A stretch of 7,938 nucleotides of DNA, taken from the NCBI GenBank assembly GCA_012961645.1, contig DTYY01000319.1, forward strand, positions 1 through 7,938. Direction: 5' to 3'. Shown here one piece after another: positions 1-6,218 of this stretch. This stretch comes from Methanosarcinales archaeon. Its GTDB lineage: Archaea > Halobacteriota > Methanosarcinia > Methanosarcinales > Methanogasteraceae. The notes beneath the pieces were generated by a model. It did not search any database, was not told the origin of the DNA, and worked only from the letters and a program-made list of their open reading frames with translations. Positions within the stretch are counted from its first letter, which is position 1. Every line of letters begins with the position of its first letter. The translations under genes and the position numbers were made by a program.

Positions 1-7
1 CCCAGAG

Positions 8-325
8 TTAAAAAGCTTTTGGGTGGGGGTATCCTATTCTATCACTGGAAAATTCGATTGTGCCCTTCACAACAAAGAACTTCTGTCTGATCTCCTCATC
101 GGCGGCAAGCCTGTTGAGTTCGGTTGACTTGCCGCATCCCCTGTGACCGGAAAAGAAGTATTTGGGCGGCTGCCTGTGGGTACGCAGAAGAGCCCTGATC
201 AATCGATTCAGAGGTTTGCCTCTGCGTTCCACATGAAACGGACAGCCTGCAGGCAGTGGATAGAATGGGTCGAAATTACTCCATGCAAAATCGAGATCCT
301 CGGCAACAACGAACTCCTCTGACAT
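8..325 (-). pseudogene. Truncated P-loop (AAA-type) ATPase, N-terminal fragment
   Basis: This 105-residue reading frame looks like the start of an AAA-type ATPase. It shows a clear Walker A motif, GHRGCGKST, at residues 60-68, after a stretch (residues 35-58) typical of the segment preceding the P-loop, and a beta-strand-like FFVV at 83-86. The frame stops soon afterwards in a tail (GYPHPKAF) that does not look like an ATPase core. No Walker B, sensor or arginine-finger region follows, whereas such ATPases usually run to several hundred residues. It is therefore probably a truncated or frameshifted gene; the rest could lie in another frame beyond the left edge. The start has no clear Shine-Dalgarno; an AT-rich stretch (GATATAACTTATAATC, about 334-349) lies just upstream, but too close for a standard archaeal TATA box serving a leaderless start. 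It lies 72 bases downstream of the HEAT-repeat gene. The substrate is unknown. Confidence 0.6.
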
Positions 326-397
326 ACTTATCGATTATAAGTTATATCTCATGTAAACGTTTCGTTGCGAAAAGGTACGATTTCCAGATACGCAAGA

Positions 398-1891
398 TCA
401 GAATTCCTTCCTCGTCTCTCCGCATCTTCTGCACTTGTATACCGTGTACTTCTTATGCTCTTTTAAGAGTTCAAACTCGTGGTCACACTCAGGTACCGGC
501 TCTGTTACGGCTGTTTCCCCCGCCTCCATCGACTCCCTGACTCGTGAATCGGCATCCTTCTGCCACTCACGAAAATCATCCAGACGTCTGTATGAATCAC
601 ACAGCAGCAGGAACCGCTGGGTATCGATTATCTGGATCAATGCATTGATGATGCCAGAATCCAGTTTCAATTCCAGCTCCGACCAAGGTTCAGGTTCATC
701 GCAGACGGCAACAGTGCAATCGCCATTCCTGACCAGTGTACCGCCCACTTCGTCACAACCAATTAAAAAGGATACTCCGGTCGAGAGCGAGTCTCCATCC
801 CCTTTCAGGAATTCTTTCAACTCACTTAAGATATCGACCGTGGTGGAGTCAAGAATCAACTCCATAAAATCATTTGCGATACGGATTGAACCGGTATCAG
901 AGTCAGAACGCATATTCGTAATCGCGAACTCGTCAACCGATTCCTCCTGATCCAGACGGTATCTGATATCAGTGTACACCAAAGGGAGATTGTATATATC
1001 ACAATCATCTGTCTGGCATACCTCGCAATCAAATGCATCGCCTGGTTCGCATTCGAAACAGAATGTGTCGCGAGCCTCATAACCGCCTGAGATCAGACAA
1101 ACCTCCTCGCCATGATCATAATTCCTGCAGATACGGCAGCATCCGTAGATTGTCCAGTCTTCTGATTGGATCACCTGATCAGTTTCCAGACGCGTGATGG
1201 AGTGCTCGGCTTCGGTGGATATGTGGATAAAGTCGCCTGAATCGTTCCTGTACTCCTCCGCGATGGCTCTCAGGCGTGGTATGATCTCCGGATTGCGCTG
1301 ATCCTGGAAACAGCCGCAAAGATGCTCAAGATTCAACAGATACTCATCATCCCCCTCGAATCTGTCAAGAAGTTCCACCATAAAGTAAAACGACCGTTGA
1401 TCCTGTATCATCGAGAGTGCGTCGATCGCATAGATCGTGCCGATTTTGTGACCGTATTCATCGATCTCAGGGTTGTCCAGCCGGTCGTTGATTCTATCGA
1501 TCAGCGGCTGAACAGCCGGGGTGCCGATCTTCACCAGCGCCTCTGATGCACATTCACACAGACCCTCCGAATCGGTCTCGAGAGCATCGATCAACGCGGG
1601 AACAGCGGAGGAGATGCCGATCTCGCCAAGCACATCCGCTGCGATGATGCTGCCACACGAGTCCGGATCGTACAGATAATCAGTCAGAGGTTCGACAATC
1701 GTCGTGCCAAGTTCTATCAGGCGTTCTTTGACAGAAGAAAGCCTTTTCTCTATACTCCCTCCCGATTCCGTATCGAGGAGCCTCTCAATTCTCTCCTGCA
1801 TATCATCGAGCCCATCGAGCTCATCACAGAGATTGTCCAGCGCATAGAGCGCTTTGTCCAGAGCCTCATCATACATTTCAGTGGTCTGCAT
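398..1891 (-). CDS. HEAT-repeat protein with cysteine-rich, probably zinc-binding regions
   Basis: This 497-residue acidic, soluble-looking protein has no signal peptide or membrane segment. Residues about 50-215 carry HEAT/PBS-lyase-like helical repeats: segments such as AADVLGEIG, AVPALIDALE, ASEALVKIG and AVQPLIDRI recur at roughly 30-40 residue spacing. Residues 251-297 hold nine cysteines (251, 252, 255, 265, 278, 281, 289, 292, 297), several as CxxC pairs, which suggests one or two zinc sites. A second potential site is at the C-terminus: C469, H471, then C487-x2-C490, a small zinc ribbon. HEAT repeats are protein-interaction scaffolds, so an adaptor role is plausible, but partner and function are unknown. 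The start lies 6 bases after the carA stop, with GAGAGG just upstream, so it is probably co-transcribed with carA. I recognise the repeat class but not a named family. Confidence 0.85.
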   Translation of the reverse strand: MQTTEMYDEALDKALYALDNLCDELDGLDDMQERIERLLDTESGGSIEKRLSSVKERLIELGTTIVEPLTDYLYDPDSCGSIIAADVLGEIGISSAVPALIDALETDSEGLCECASEALVKIGTPAVQPLIDRINDRLDNPEIDEYGHKIGTIYAIDALSMIQDQRSFYFMVELLDRFEGDDEYLLNLEHLCGCFQDQRNPEIIPRLRAIAEEYRNDSGDFIHISTEAEHSITRLETDQVIQSEDWTIYGCCRICRNYDHGEEVCLISGGYEARDTFCFECEPGDAFDCEVCQTDDCDIYNLPLVYTDIRYRLDQEESVDEFAITNMRSDSDTGSIRIANDFMELILDSTTVDILSELKEFLKGDGDSLSTGVSFLIGCDEVGGTLVRNGDCTVAVCDEPEPWSELELKLDSGIINALIQIIDTQRFLLLCDSYRRLDDFREWQKDADSRVRESMEAGETAVTEPVPECDHEFELLKEHKKYTVYKCRRCGETRKEF

Positions 1892-1897
1892 AACCTC

Positions 1898-2977
1898 TCA
1901 TCCTTTCGCCATCCTCGCGATGCGGTCGAAGAACCGGATCTCGGTATCTCTCGGTCCTGGATGCGCCTCAGGATGGTACTGGGTGCACACGATATCAAAG
2001 TTGGAATGCTCGATCCCCTCGATCGTGCCGTCGTTCGTATTGATCTCTGTGATCGCAATACCGGTTCCCTCAATCGAGTCCTTATCCACGGAAAAACCAT
2101 GATTCTGAGATGTGATATAGACCTTTCCATTCTGCAGGTCTTTCACGGGCTGGTTTGCTCCGCGGTGCCCGAACTTGAGTTTGTAGGTCTCGCACCCGAG
2201 TGCAAGCGCAATGACCTGCTGCCCGAGACAGATGCCTGCTATTGGCAGTGTGCCGGCAAGCTCTGAAACCACTTTGATTGCGTTTTTAGCCTGCTCTGGA
2301 TCGCCTGGTCCGTTTGAGAGGAAGAGGATGTCGGGATTCATGGACATGACCTCTGAGACGGCCGCGGTAGCCGGAAGTACAGAGATGTCGAAGTTCCTGC
2401 GCTTCAGACTTTCCAAGATGTTCTGTTTGATTCCGAGATCGATGACTGCTATTCTTTTTCCGTTGCCCTTGATGTGATATGGTCTTTTACATGTCACCTG
2501 CGAGATCAGATCGACCTCTGAGATATCTGGCTGCCCTCGTGCGAGTTCGACTGCATATCCACCATCGATATCGCTGCCGTCTGTGATCAGCGCAGCGCGA
2601 AGCGTACCATGTTCCCTTGTCTTGATCGTGAGATACCTGGTATCGATTCCGGAGATGCCGGGCTTGCCCTCGCTCTGCAAAAATTCGTGGATGCTCTCTT
2701 TATGCAGATGGTGCGACGGGTGATCGCAGGCTTCCCGCACAACAAGCCCCTCAGCCTTCATGCCTTCTGACTGGAATGCGTCAGGGTTTACTCCGTAATT
2801 GCCTATGAGCGAGTACGCAAACATCAGGATCTGACCCTTATATGATGGGTCGGTAAGCGCCTCCTCATATCCTGTGAACTGCGTGGTGAAGACCAGTTCT
2901 CCAGAGACCTCGCACTCACATCCAAAACCAGTGCCACGCAGAATCGTCCCGTCCTCAAGTCCGATCATCGCGTTCAT
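1898..2977 (-). CDS. carA: Carbamoyl-phosphate synthetase small (glutaminase) subunit CarA
   Basis: CarA hydrolyses glutamine and passes ammonia to CarB, which makes carbamoyl phosphate for pyrimidine and arginine synthesis in the cytoplasm. The 359 residues match the family from end to end. The N-terminal CPSase small-subunit domain opens with GLEDGT and carries GELVFTTQFTGYEEALTDPS (residues 26-45) and GISGIDTR (107-114). The C-terminal class I glutamine amidotransferase domain has LSNGPGDP (220-227), nucleophile Cys250 in GICLGQQ, and His335 and Glu337 in YHPEAHPGP. All catalytic residues are present. The frame is open to an ATG at 3028, but I chose the ATG at 2977. Homologues begin close to GLEDGT, and a TATA-like element at 3001-3010 lies between the two starts, placed to give an almost leaderless message. 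No clear Shine-Dalgarno precedes either ATG. Unusually, the next gene is not carB. Confidence 0.95.
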   Translation of the reverse strand: MNAMIGLEDGTILRGTGFGCECEVSGELVFTTQFTGYEEALTDPSYKGQILMFAYSLIGNYGVNPDAFQSEGMKAEGLVVREACDHPSHHLHKESIHEFLQSEGKPGISGIDTRYLTIKTREHGTLRAALITDGSDIDGGYAVELARGQPDISEVDLISQVTCKRPYHIKGNGKRIAVIDLGIKQNILESLKRRNFDISVLPATAAVSEVMSMNPDILFLSNGPGDPEQAKNAIKVVSELAGTLPIAGICLGQQVIALALGCETYKLKFGHRGANQPVKDLQNGKVYITSQNHGFSVDKDSIEGTGIAITEINTNDGTIEGIEHSNFDIVCTQYHPEAHPGPRDTEIRFFDRIARMAKG

Positions 2978-3000
2978 GGTTTTTGGTATGGGGTTTTGGG

Positions 3001-3010
3001 TTGATATAGC
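3001..3010 (-). promoter_or_regulatory. Candidate TATA box for carA
   Basis: On the minus strand the sequence reads GCTATATCAA, preceded by the purine/C-rich CCCACAA. Its centre is about 29 bases upstream of the chosen carA ATG. With the usual archaeal spacing of roughly 25 bases from TATA centre to transcription start, the message would begin within a few bases of the ATG. This fits the absence of a Shine-Dalgarno there and argues against the upstream ATG at 3028. Assigned by eye only. Confidence 0.45.
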
Positions 3011-3107
3011 TTGTGGGTTTGGATGCATCCGGCAGGAGTGGTGAGAACCCGGGACAAGATTCTGATCATCAGGTCAGGTCCAATCGTCATTCTGGTGAAC
3101 TCAAACC

Positions 3108-4262
3108 CTACAACCACCATGGCATACCCGGGGGATGGCTGATATCATCTACATCGAACATCTCATCGGCTCTTCGCAGAGCAGGCGTACTCAAAAAACA
3201 CGGAATCAGCGGCACGAATATCCGGATCGTCAGCACTCGCCTCTTTAGCCTATCAGGCATCTTCTCCGGATTATCAGCCGCAGGCAGAACAGTGGGCTGT
3301 CCCGTATCCCGAAGCACACGAAGCCCCTCCTCGCTTACCATAAACTCCACGAACTCAGCGACAAGTTTAGGGTGTGGTGCGTTCTTCGGGATTGTCATTG
3401 CATAAAAGATCGGTTTTCCCACCCTATCGGTTCCAACAGAGGTGAAACGCCGAAATCCAAGCCTGATCACGACCTCTTCGTAAGAATCCTCATGTTCTGG
3501 TGAGCCCAGGTCGATCTCTGCTGGCAACTCCAGATACCGCAGTCCGTGCTGCTCTGCCATACTCTTGTACATGAATGCATAATCGATCTCGCCGAGATCA
3601 AGCAGTGCCAGGAGCTGCACGCTTCCGCCCCTGATAACGATCTTTTCGGTACGTGGCTCAAGTATCTCGGGCACAAAAACGACTGAGACACTCCCCACCC
3701 GCTCAACAGAGACCCCGGGGTCGAAGTTGCACGCGATGAGGTCATCAAAGATCGCCTGGTTATCGTAGTACACTTCGGCAAGCTGCGCAACCATCATGGT
3801 CCGGTATCCGCACGCATCAAGCATCGGGTTTGAGAGTCCGACCGTAACGCCCGGACGCTGGAGAATCCGATACCAGTTCGATTCATTGATCACACCAGCG
3901 TACCTGCTTTCTTCCGTGTACGCGATCGTCATCCGGTTCGTCGCAAACCGCATATACCAGTCCGCATAATCAGGATACATCATATCAGGAATCAGGGTCT
4001 CGTCTGCAACAACGACCACATCCACGTGGTCGTGCAGGTCGGTCACATGCCTGATCGCCTGGATGCTCCCGTGCCCTTCCATCTGCAGATCCACGCCAGG
4101 ATGCTGGCTTTCGAATCGCTTCTCAATCTCTGCAAACGGGACAACCAGGCTTCCTGCGTAGACGACCTTCAATTTCGTTTTCTCCTGCTCTTGAAGTAGA
4201 TGCGCAGCCATAACAATCACAGCAGCAAGCACCACGAGAACCAGAATCTGTGTCGCTTTCAT
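3108..4262 (-). CDS. WtpA-like tungstate/molybdate-type solute-binding protein
   Basis: This 384-residue protein is a periplasmic-binding-fold protein of the archaeal WtpA (tungstate/molybdate ABC) family, acting outside the membrane. Residues 1-20 form a hydrophobic signal or anchor segment without a lipobox cysteine. Family motifs follow: VVYAGSLVVPF (33-43), GSIQAIR (65-71), PDYADWYMRFATNRM (97-111), SNPMLDACGYR (144-154), YAFMYKSMAEQHGLRY (228-243). Ligand serines S38 and S66 and Asp149 appear kept. Position 231 is Met where family members I know have Glu in YAFEYKS, a tungstate-coordinating residue. The family fold seems to end near residue 343; a further 40 residues (LTIRIF to MPWWL) form an unusual tail. 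Its start overlaps the preceding gene by 4 bases (ATGA). No permease or ATPase gene follows, so it may act with a distant transporter or as a ligand sensor. Confidence 0.88.
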   Translation of the reverse strand: MKATQILVLVVLAAVIVMAAHLLQEQEKTKLKVVYAGSLVVPFAEIEKRFESQHPGVDLQMEGHGSIQAIRHVTDLHDHVDVVVVADETLIPDMMYPDYADWYMRFATNRMTIAYTEESRYAGVINESNWYRILQRPGVTVGLSNPMLDACGYRTMMVAQLAEVYYDNQAIFDDLIACNFDPGVSVERVGSVSVVFVPEILEPRTEKIVIRGGSVQLLALLDLGEIDYAFMYKSMAEQHGLRYLELPAEIDLGSPEHEDSYEEVVIRLGFRRFTSVGTDRVGKPIFYAMTIPKNAPHPKLVAEFVEFMVSEEGLRVLRDTGQPTVLPAADNPEKMPDRLKRRVLTIRIFVPLIPCFLSTPALRRADEMFDVDDISHPPGMPWWL

Positions 4263-4801
4263 TTATTGATTTCTATCCTGTCCACCCACTGGACCCAGTA
4301 ATGCCCTTCGGTCAACAGTTCGCAATCACCAACGATTGCGACCCTTAGCGGCCCGCCAGTATCCTTTGAAAGGAGAGATCCGTCCTGCTCGTACATCAGT
4401 ATCATCTCCAGTTCCTGATGCGAAATCTCCCTCATCGTCGCAGGGTCGTAAGCGATGAAACCGCCCCTGACCTGATCGCGGGTGAAGACCATCAGGTATC
4501 CGTCATGCGCAGAAATCCAGACAGTGTCAGTTGCGTTGATTCCGCCAACAAGGTCGCACAGATCTTCCAGGGGAACTCCTCTGCATTTGAACGGACCGTT
4601 TACGATGCCAATGGTCGTGAAAAATCCGCCGCGCCCCTCGCAGGATGGCATTGCCCTGATTTCGCCAAGCGAGAGCACCTTCTCACAATCACCGATCAAC
4701 GTCAGGTTGCAATCGATCATCCCATCCTCGACTCCGGATGGATGCAGACATGCAGTTGCAGCGATTGCAATGATGCATATCACGAGACCTGCAAGTTTCA
4801 T
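4259..4801 (-). CDS. Lipoprotein with oxidoreductase-molybdopterin-like domain
   Basis: This 180-residue secreted lipoprotein has a short hydrophobic signal ending in a good lipobox (ATAC, Cys18). The rest resembles the molybdopterin-binding fold of sulfite-oxidase-like proteins, in a form common in methanogens: LSLGEIRAMP (43-52), CRGVPLEDLCDLVGG (73-87), DTVWISAHDGYLMVF (92-106), GGPLRVAIVG (149-158) and HYWVQWVDRIEI (167-178). The cysteine that holds molybdenum in true sulfite oxidases is not obvious at its expected place, so I infer a non-catalytic, binding or structural role rather than an enzyme; this was not aligned. Its ATG overlaps the stop of the upstream paralogue by 4 bases, and its own stop overlaps the WtpA-like gene by 4 bases. 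This implies translational coupling and shared function at the cell surface, perhaps linked to oxyanion or metal capture. Confidence 0.8.
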   Translation of the reverse strand: MKLAGLVICIIAIAATACLHPSGVEDGMIDCNLTLIGDCEKVLSLGEIRAMPSCEGRGGFFTTIGIVNGPFKCRGVPLEDLCDLVGGINATDTVWISAHDGYLMVFTRDQVRGGFIAYDPATMREISHQELEMILMYEQDGSLLSKDTGGPLRVAIVGDCELLTEGHYWVQWVDRIEINK

Positions 4802-5637
4802 CGTCGGCTCCGTGCAATGCAGCCAGCCAGCAGCAATCCCGAGATTGTGGATGCAGCCACGAGACCGGGTGCCGAACCCGATTCCGGCACGGGTGTAGCT
4901 GCGGGCGTGGGCGCAGACGCTGGCATTGACTTTGCCGGACCGCCACGAGCGCCGGTGTACCCGCCCGCATATATCCCGATCTCATCGACCCATTTCACAG
5001 AGAGCCCGCTTGTTGATGGACTGAGGTCTCCGAAGAAGTGCTGACTCTTCTCGGGCAGGCATTCGTGCATGTCCCAGTTCCCGAAGACGTGATCGTCAGC
5101 AAAGAAGACGATGCATAATCCCGCGAAATAGTCGGGCGGATATCCGGTCTCGCCGTCATACCAGCATAAAACGATCGGTCCCTGCCTCTGTTGCGGTGAA
5201 TAGACGTTTTTGTAGCAAAATTCCATAGAGTAGCCGTCTATTGCATGGATCATGACATCATCGCCCGGCAAGGCGCCGCCAACGAGGTCGCAGAGGTCTC
5301 TGATATCGGTTCCTTTCACGGCACCCTTGTCCTTGAAGTTTGCAGTTTCATTCCGGTCCCATTTATCGCCCTCGAAGACCGGTCCCTGATGGTAGTAATG
5401 CGTGATTCCGTCTCCATGGACCGGTAGATTCGCTTCCATCCAAGCTTGTGTTACGGTTGTCTCGTTCAGGACAGAGCCGTCCTCTGCGTACAGCACCAGA
5501 TGAACCGATGTCGTAGGTTCGGCTGCGTGGGACGTTGCACAGAGAAGCATCTGGAGCAGGAAGAGCAGAAACCACTTTTGGTCATGTCTGGAAAGTCTGA
5601 CGTGGTTTTTGGGCATATCTGTGATCTGATTCTTCAT
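4798..5637 (-). CDS. Secreted, C-terminally anchored protein with molybdopterin-oxidoreductase-like domain
   Basis: This 279-residue extracytoplasmic protein heads a three-gene overlapping operon. Residues 22-38 form a signal peptide core (WFLLFLLQMLLCATSHA) with an Ala-x-Ala-type site before AEP. The middle (about 80-222) is a family I associate with methanogens: YYHQGPVFEGDKWDRNET, GAVKGTDIRDLCDLVGG (105-121), DDVMIHAIDGYSMEF (126-140), QGPIVLCWY, FGNWDMHECLPE, and GLSVKWVDEIGIY. It is a distant relative of the next gene's product. The C-terminus is tripartite: a Pro/Ala/Ser linker (238-255), a hydrophobic segment (258-274) and a basic end (ARSRR), like an archaeal sorting or membrane anchor. 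Alternative in-frame ATGs lie at 5763, 5700 (preceded by GGTG) and 5616. The one at 5763 would overlap the 46-residue gene and is unlikely. I chose 5637 because GGAG and a TATA-like element precede it and the signal peptide then has a reasonable length. Confidence 0.75.
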   Translation of the reverse strand: MKNQITDMPKNHVRLSRHDQKWFLLFLLQMLLCATSHAAEPTTSVHLVLYAEDGSVLNETTVTQAWMEANLPVHGDGITHYYHQGPVFEGDKWDRNETANFKDKGAVKGTDIRDLCDLVGGALPGDDVMIHAIDGYSMEFCYKNVYSPQQRQGPIVLCWYDGETGYPPDYFAGLCIVFFADDHVFGNWDMHECLPEKSQHFFGDLSPSTSGLSVKWVDEIGIYAGGYTGARGGPAKSMPASAPTPAATPVPESGSAPGLVAASTISGLLLAGCIARSRR

Positions 5638-5652
5638 TTCTCCGACCGACCA

Positions 5653-5669
5653 GTTCATATTTTGTTCAT
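5653..5669 (-). promoter_or_regulatory. Candidate TATA element flanked by GTTCAT direct repeats
   Basis: The minus strand carries CAAAATATGAAC about 23 bases upstream of the ATG at 5637, a possible TATA element for the secreted-protein operon. The plus strand shows GTTCAT twice (5653-5658 and 5664-5669), 11 bases apart, about one helical turn. Such an arrangement could be an operator over the promoter, but it may also be chance. Confidence 0.25.
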
Positions 5670-5685
5670 CGACAGACCATCCGTC

Positions 5686-5702
5686 AGATGCGTTTCGCAT
5701 CT
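5686..5702. repeat. Perfect short inverted repeat (7-bp stem, 3-base loop)
   Basis: The sequence agatgcg-ttt-cgcatct is a perfect palindrome with a three-base loop. It starts 9 bases beyond the stop of the 46-residue gene, between the toxin-type operon and the secreted-protein operon. There is no run of T after it on the minus strand, so it is not a typical terminator there. It could be an RNA hairpin that insulates the two operons, or a protein-binding site. Confidence 0.4.
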
Positions 5703-5710
5703 TTACACCA

Positions 5711-5851
5711 CTACATCTTCTCCATGATCTCAAGAAATTCCTTGTCCTCTTCGAGAATTTCATCGATCTCTTTTAATGCCAGTTCTCTGGGTACTTTTAC
5801 CGTTCTTATGGTTCCATCTTCAGATAATGCAAATCTATCAAAGGTTTCCAT
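5711..5851 (-). CDS. Small acidic protein (46 aa), candidate partner/antitoxin of Doc
   Basis: This 46-residue gene runs METFDRFALS... to ...EIMEKM, with stop TAG at 5711-5713. A strong Shine-Dalgarno, GGGAGG, sits 7 bases before the ATG, inside the end of the Fic/Doc gene, and the ATG overlaps that gene by 14 bases. The product is rich in Glu and Asp. A short strand-like start (GTIRTVKVP, 13-21) is followed by a highly charged helix (23-45), which could wrap onto a toxin. Position, size and charge suggest an antitoxin-like partner of the Doc protein. It lacks the canonical Fic inhibitory motif ([ST]xxxE[GN]), so any inhibition would use another mechanism. I do not recognise a named family. 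An overlapping longer frame ending at 5763 in another phase is the extended version of the next gene and is unlikely to be translated from there. Confidence 0.65.
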   Translation of the reverse strand: METFDRFALSEDGTIRTVKVPRELALKEIDEILEEDKEFLEIMEKM

Positions 5852-6218
5852 CTTCAAGCCTCCCGTATATCCATTCGATCAGTTCCGGATATGAAATCTC
5901 GCTATTGGCTATTTTAAGCGACATATAGACCAGTCCACTCAGTGGAGTGTCGAGTTTGAAATTGTTTTGCTTCAGGAATAATTTCATGGTTTCTGTGGCG
6001 GTTCTTTTGTTTCCATCGATGAATGGGTGGCTCTGAATGAGTTCGTACCAGAAGATCGCAGATATGGTTGCAATCCGTCGTTTATAGTCTTTCTTTTGGG
6101 TTTTTGACTCTATCTTTGCTATGAGAAAATATATTGAGCCTGGATTCAAAGTTGTGCTGCCAAGTTTTCTGTTTATGGCAACTATGTCATCTGAAGATGG
6201 TATTATGATTTCAGTCAT
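5838..6218 (-). CDS. Fic/Doc family protein (death-on-curing type toxin)
   Basis: This 126-residue protein is a compact Fic-fold protein of Doc size. The active-site motif HPFIDGNKRTA occupies residues 64-74: His64 is the catalytic base, and Asp68, Asn70 and Arg72 are present. The lysine after Asn70 (NKR rather than NGR) is the Doc-type substitution; P1 Doc, which has it, phosphorylates EF-Tu instead of AMPylating. A phosphotransferase acting on a translation factor is therefore the more likely role, but AMP transfer cannot be excluded. Helices around residues 24-63 and 75-120 fit the family. The ATG overlaps the HEPN gene by 4 bases and is preceded by AGGAG at 4 bases. The 46-residue gene overlaps its end by 14 bases. 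No inhibitory-helix motif is evident within the protein, so an external antitoxin is expected. Confidence 0.92.
   Translation of the reverse strand: MTEIIIPSSDDIVAINRKLGSTTLNPGSIYFLIAKIESKTQKKDYKRRIATISAIFWYELIQSHPFIDGNKRTATETMKLFLKQNNFKLDTPLSGLVYMSLKIANSEISYPELIEWIYGRLEDGNL
5859..5864 (-). promoter_or_regulatory. Strong ribosome binding site for the 46-aa gene
   Basis: GGGAGG lies 7 bases upstream of the ATG at 5851, within the last codons of the Fic/Doc gene. It is the main reason for believing the short frame is a real gene and for choosing its start. It also implies independent translation initiation, so the small protein could be made in excess of the toxin. Confidence 0.65.

Noticed and set aside
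2978..3028. N-terminal 17-residue extension of CarA from the ATG at 3028
   Set aside because: It is a Pro/Gln/Asn-rich stretch absent from the family, no ribosome binding site precedes it, and a TATA-like element lies inside it.
3013..3405. Plus-strand frame over the carA/WtpA junction
   Set aside because: Its translation has no family features, and it runs antisense to the end of the WtpA-like gene and the carA promoter region.
4418..5044. Plus-strand 208-residue reading frame
   Set aside because: It lies antisense across the two secreted-protein genes in GC-rich DNA and has no recognisable domain, whereas the minus-strand frames have signal peptides and conserved motifs.
5686..5702. Hairpin as an intrinsic terminator
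   Set aside because: No T-run follows the stem on the transcribed strand, so I list it only as an inverted repeat.
5638..5763. Longer N-terminus of the secreted molybdopterin-fold protein
   Set aside because: From 5763 it would overlap the 46-residue gene in another phase. From 5700, although GGTG precedes it, the start would lie inside the hairpin and place 40 or more polar residues before the signal peptide.
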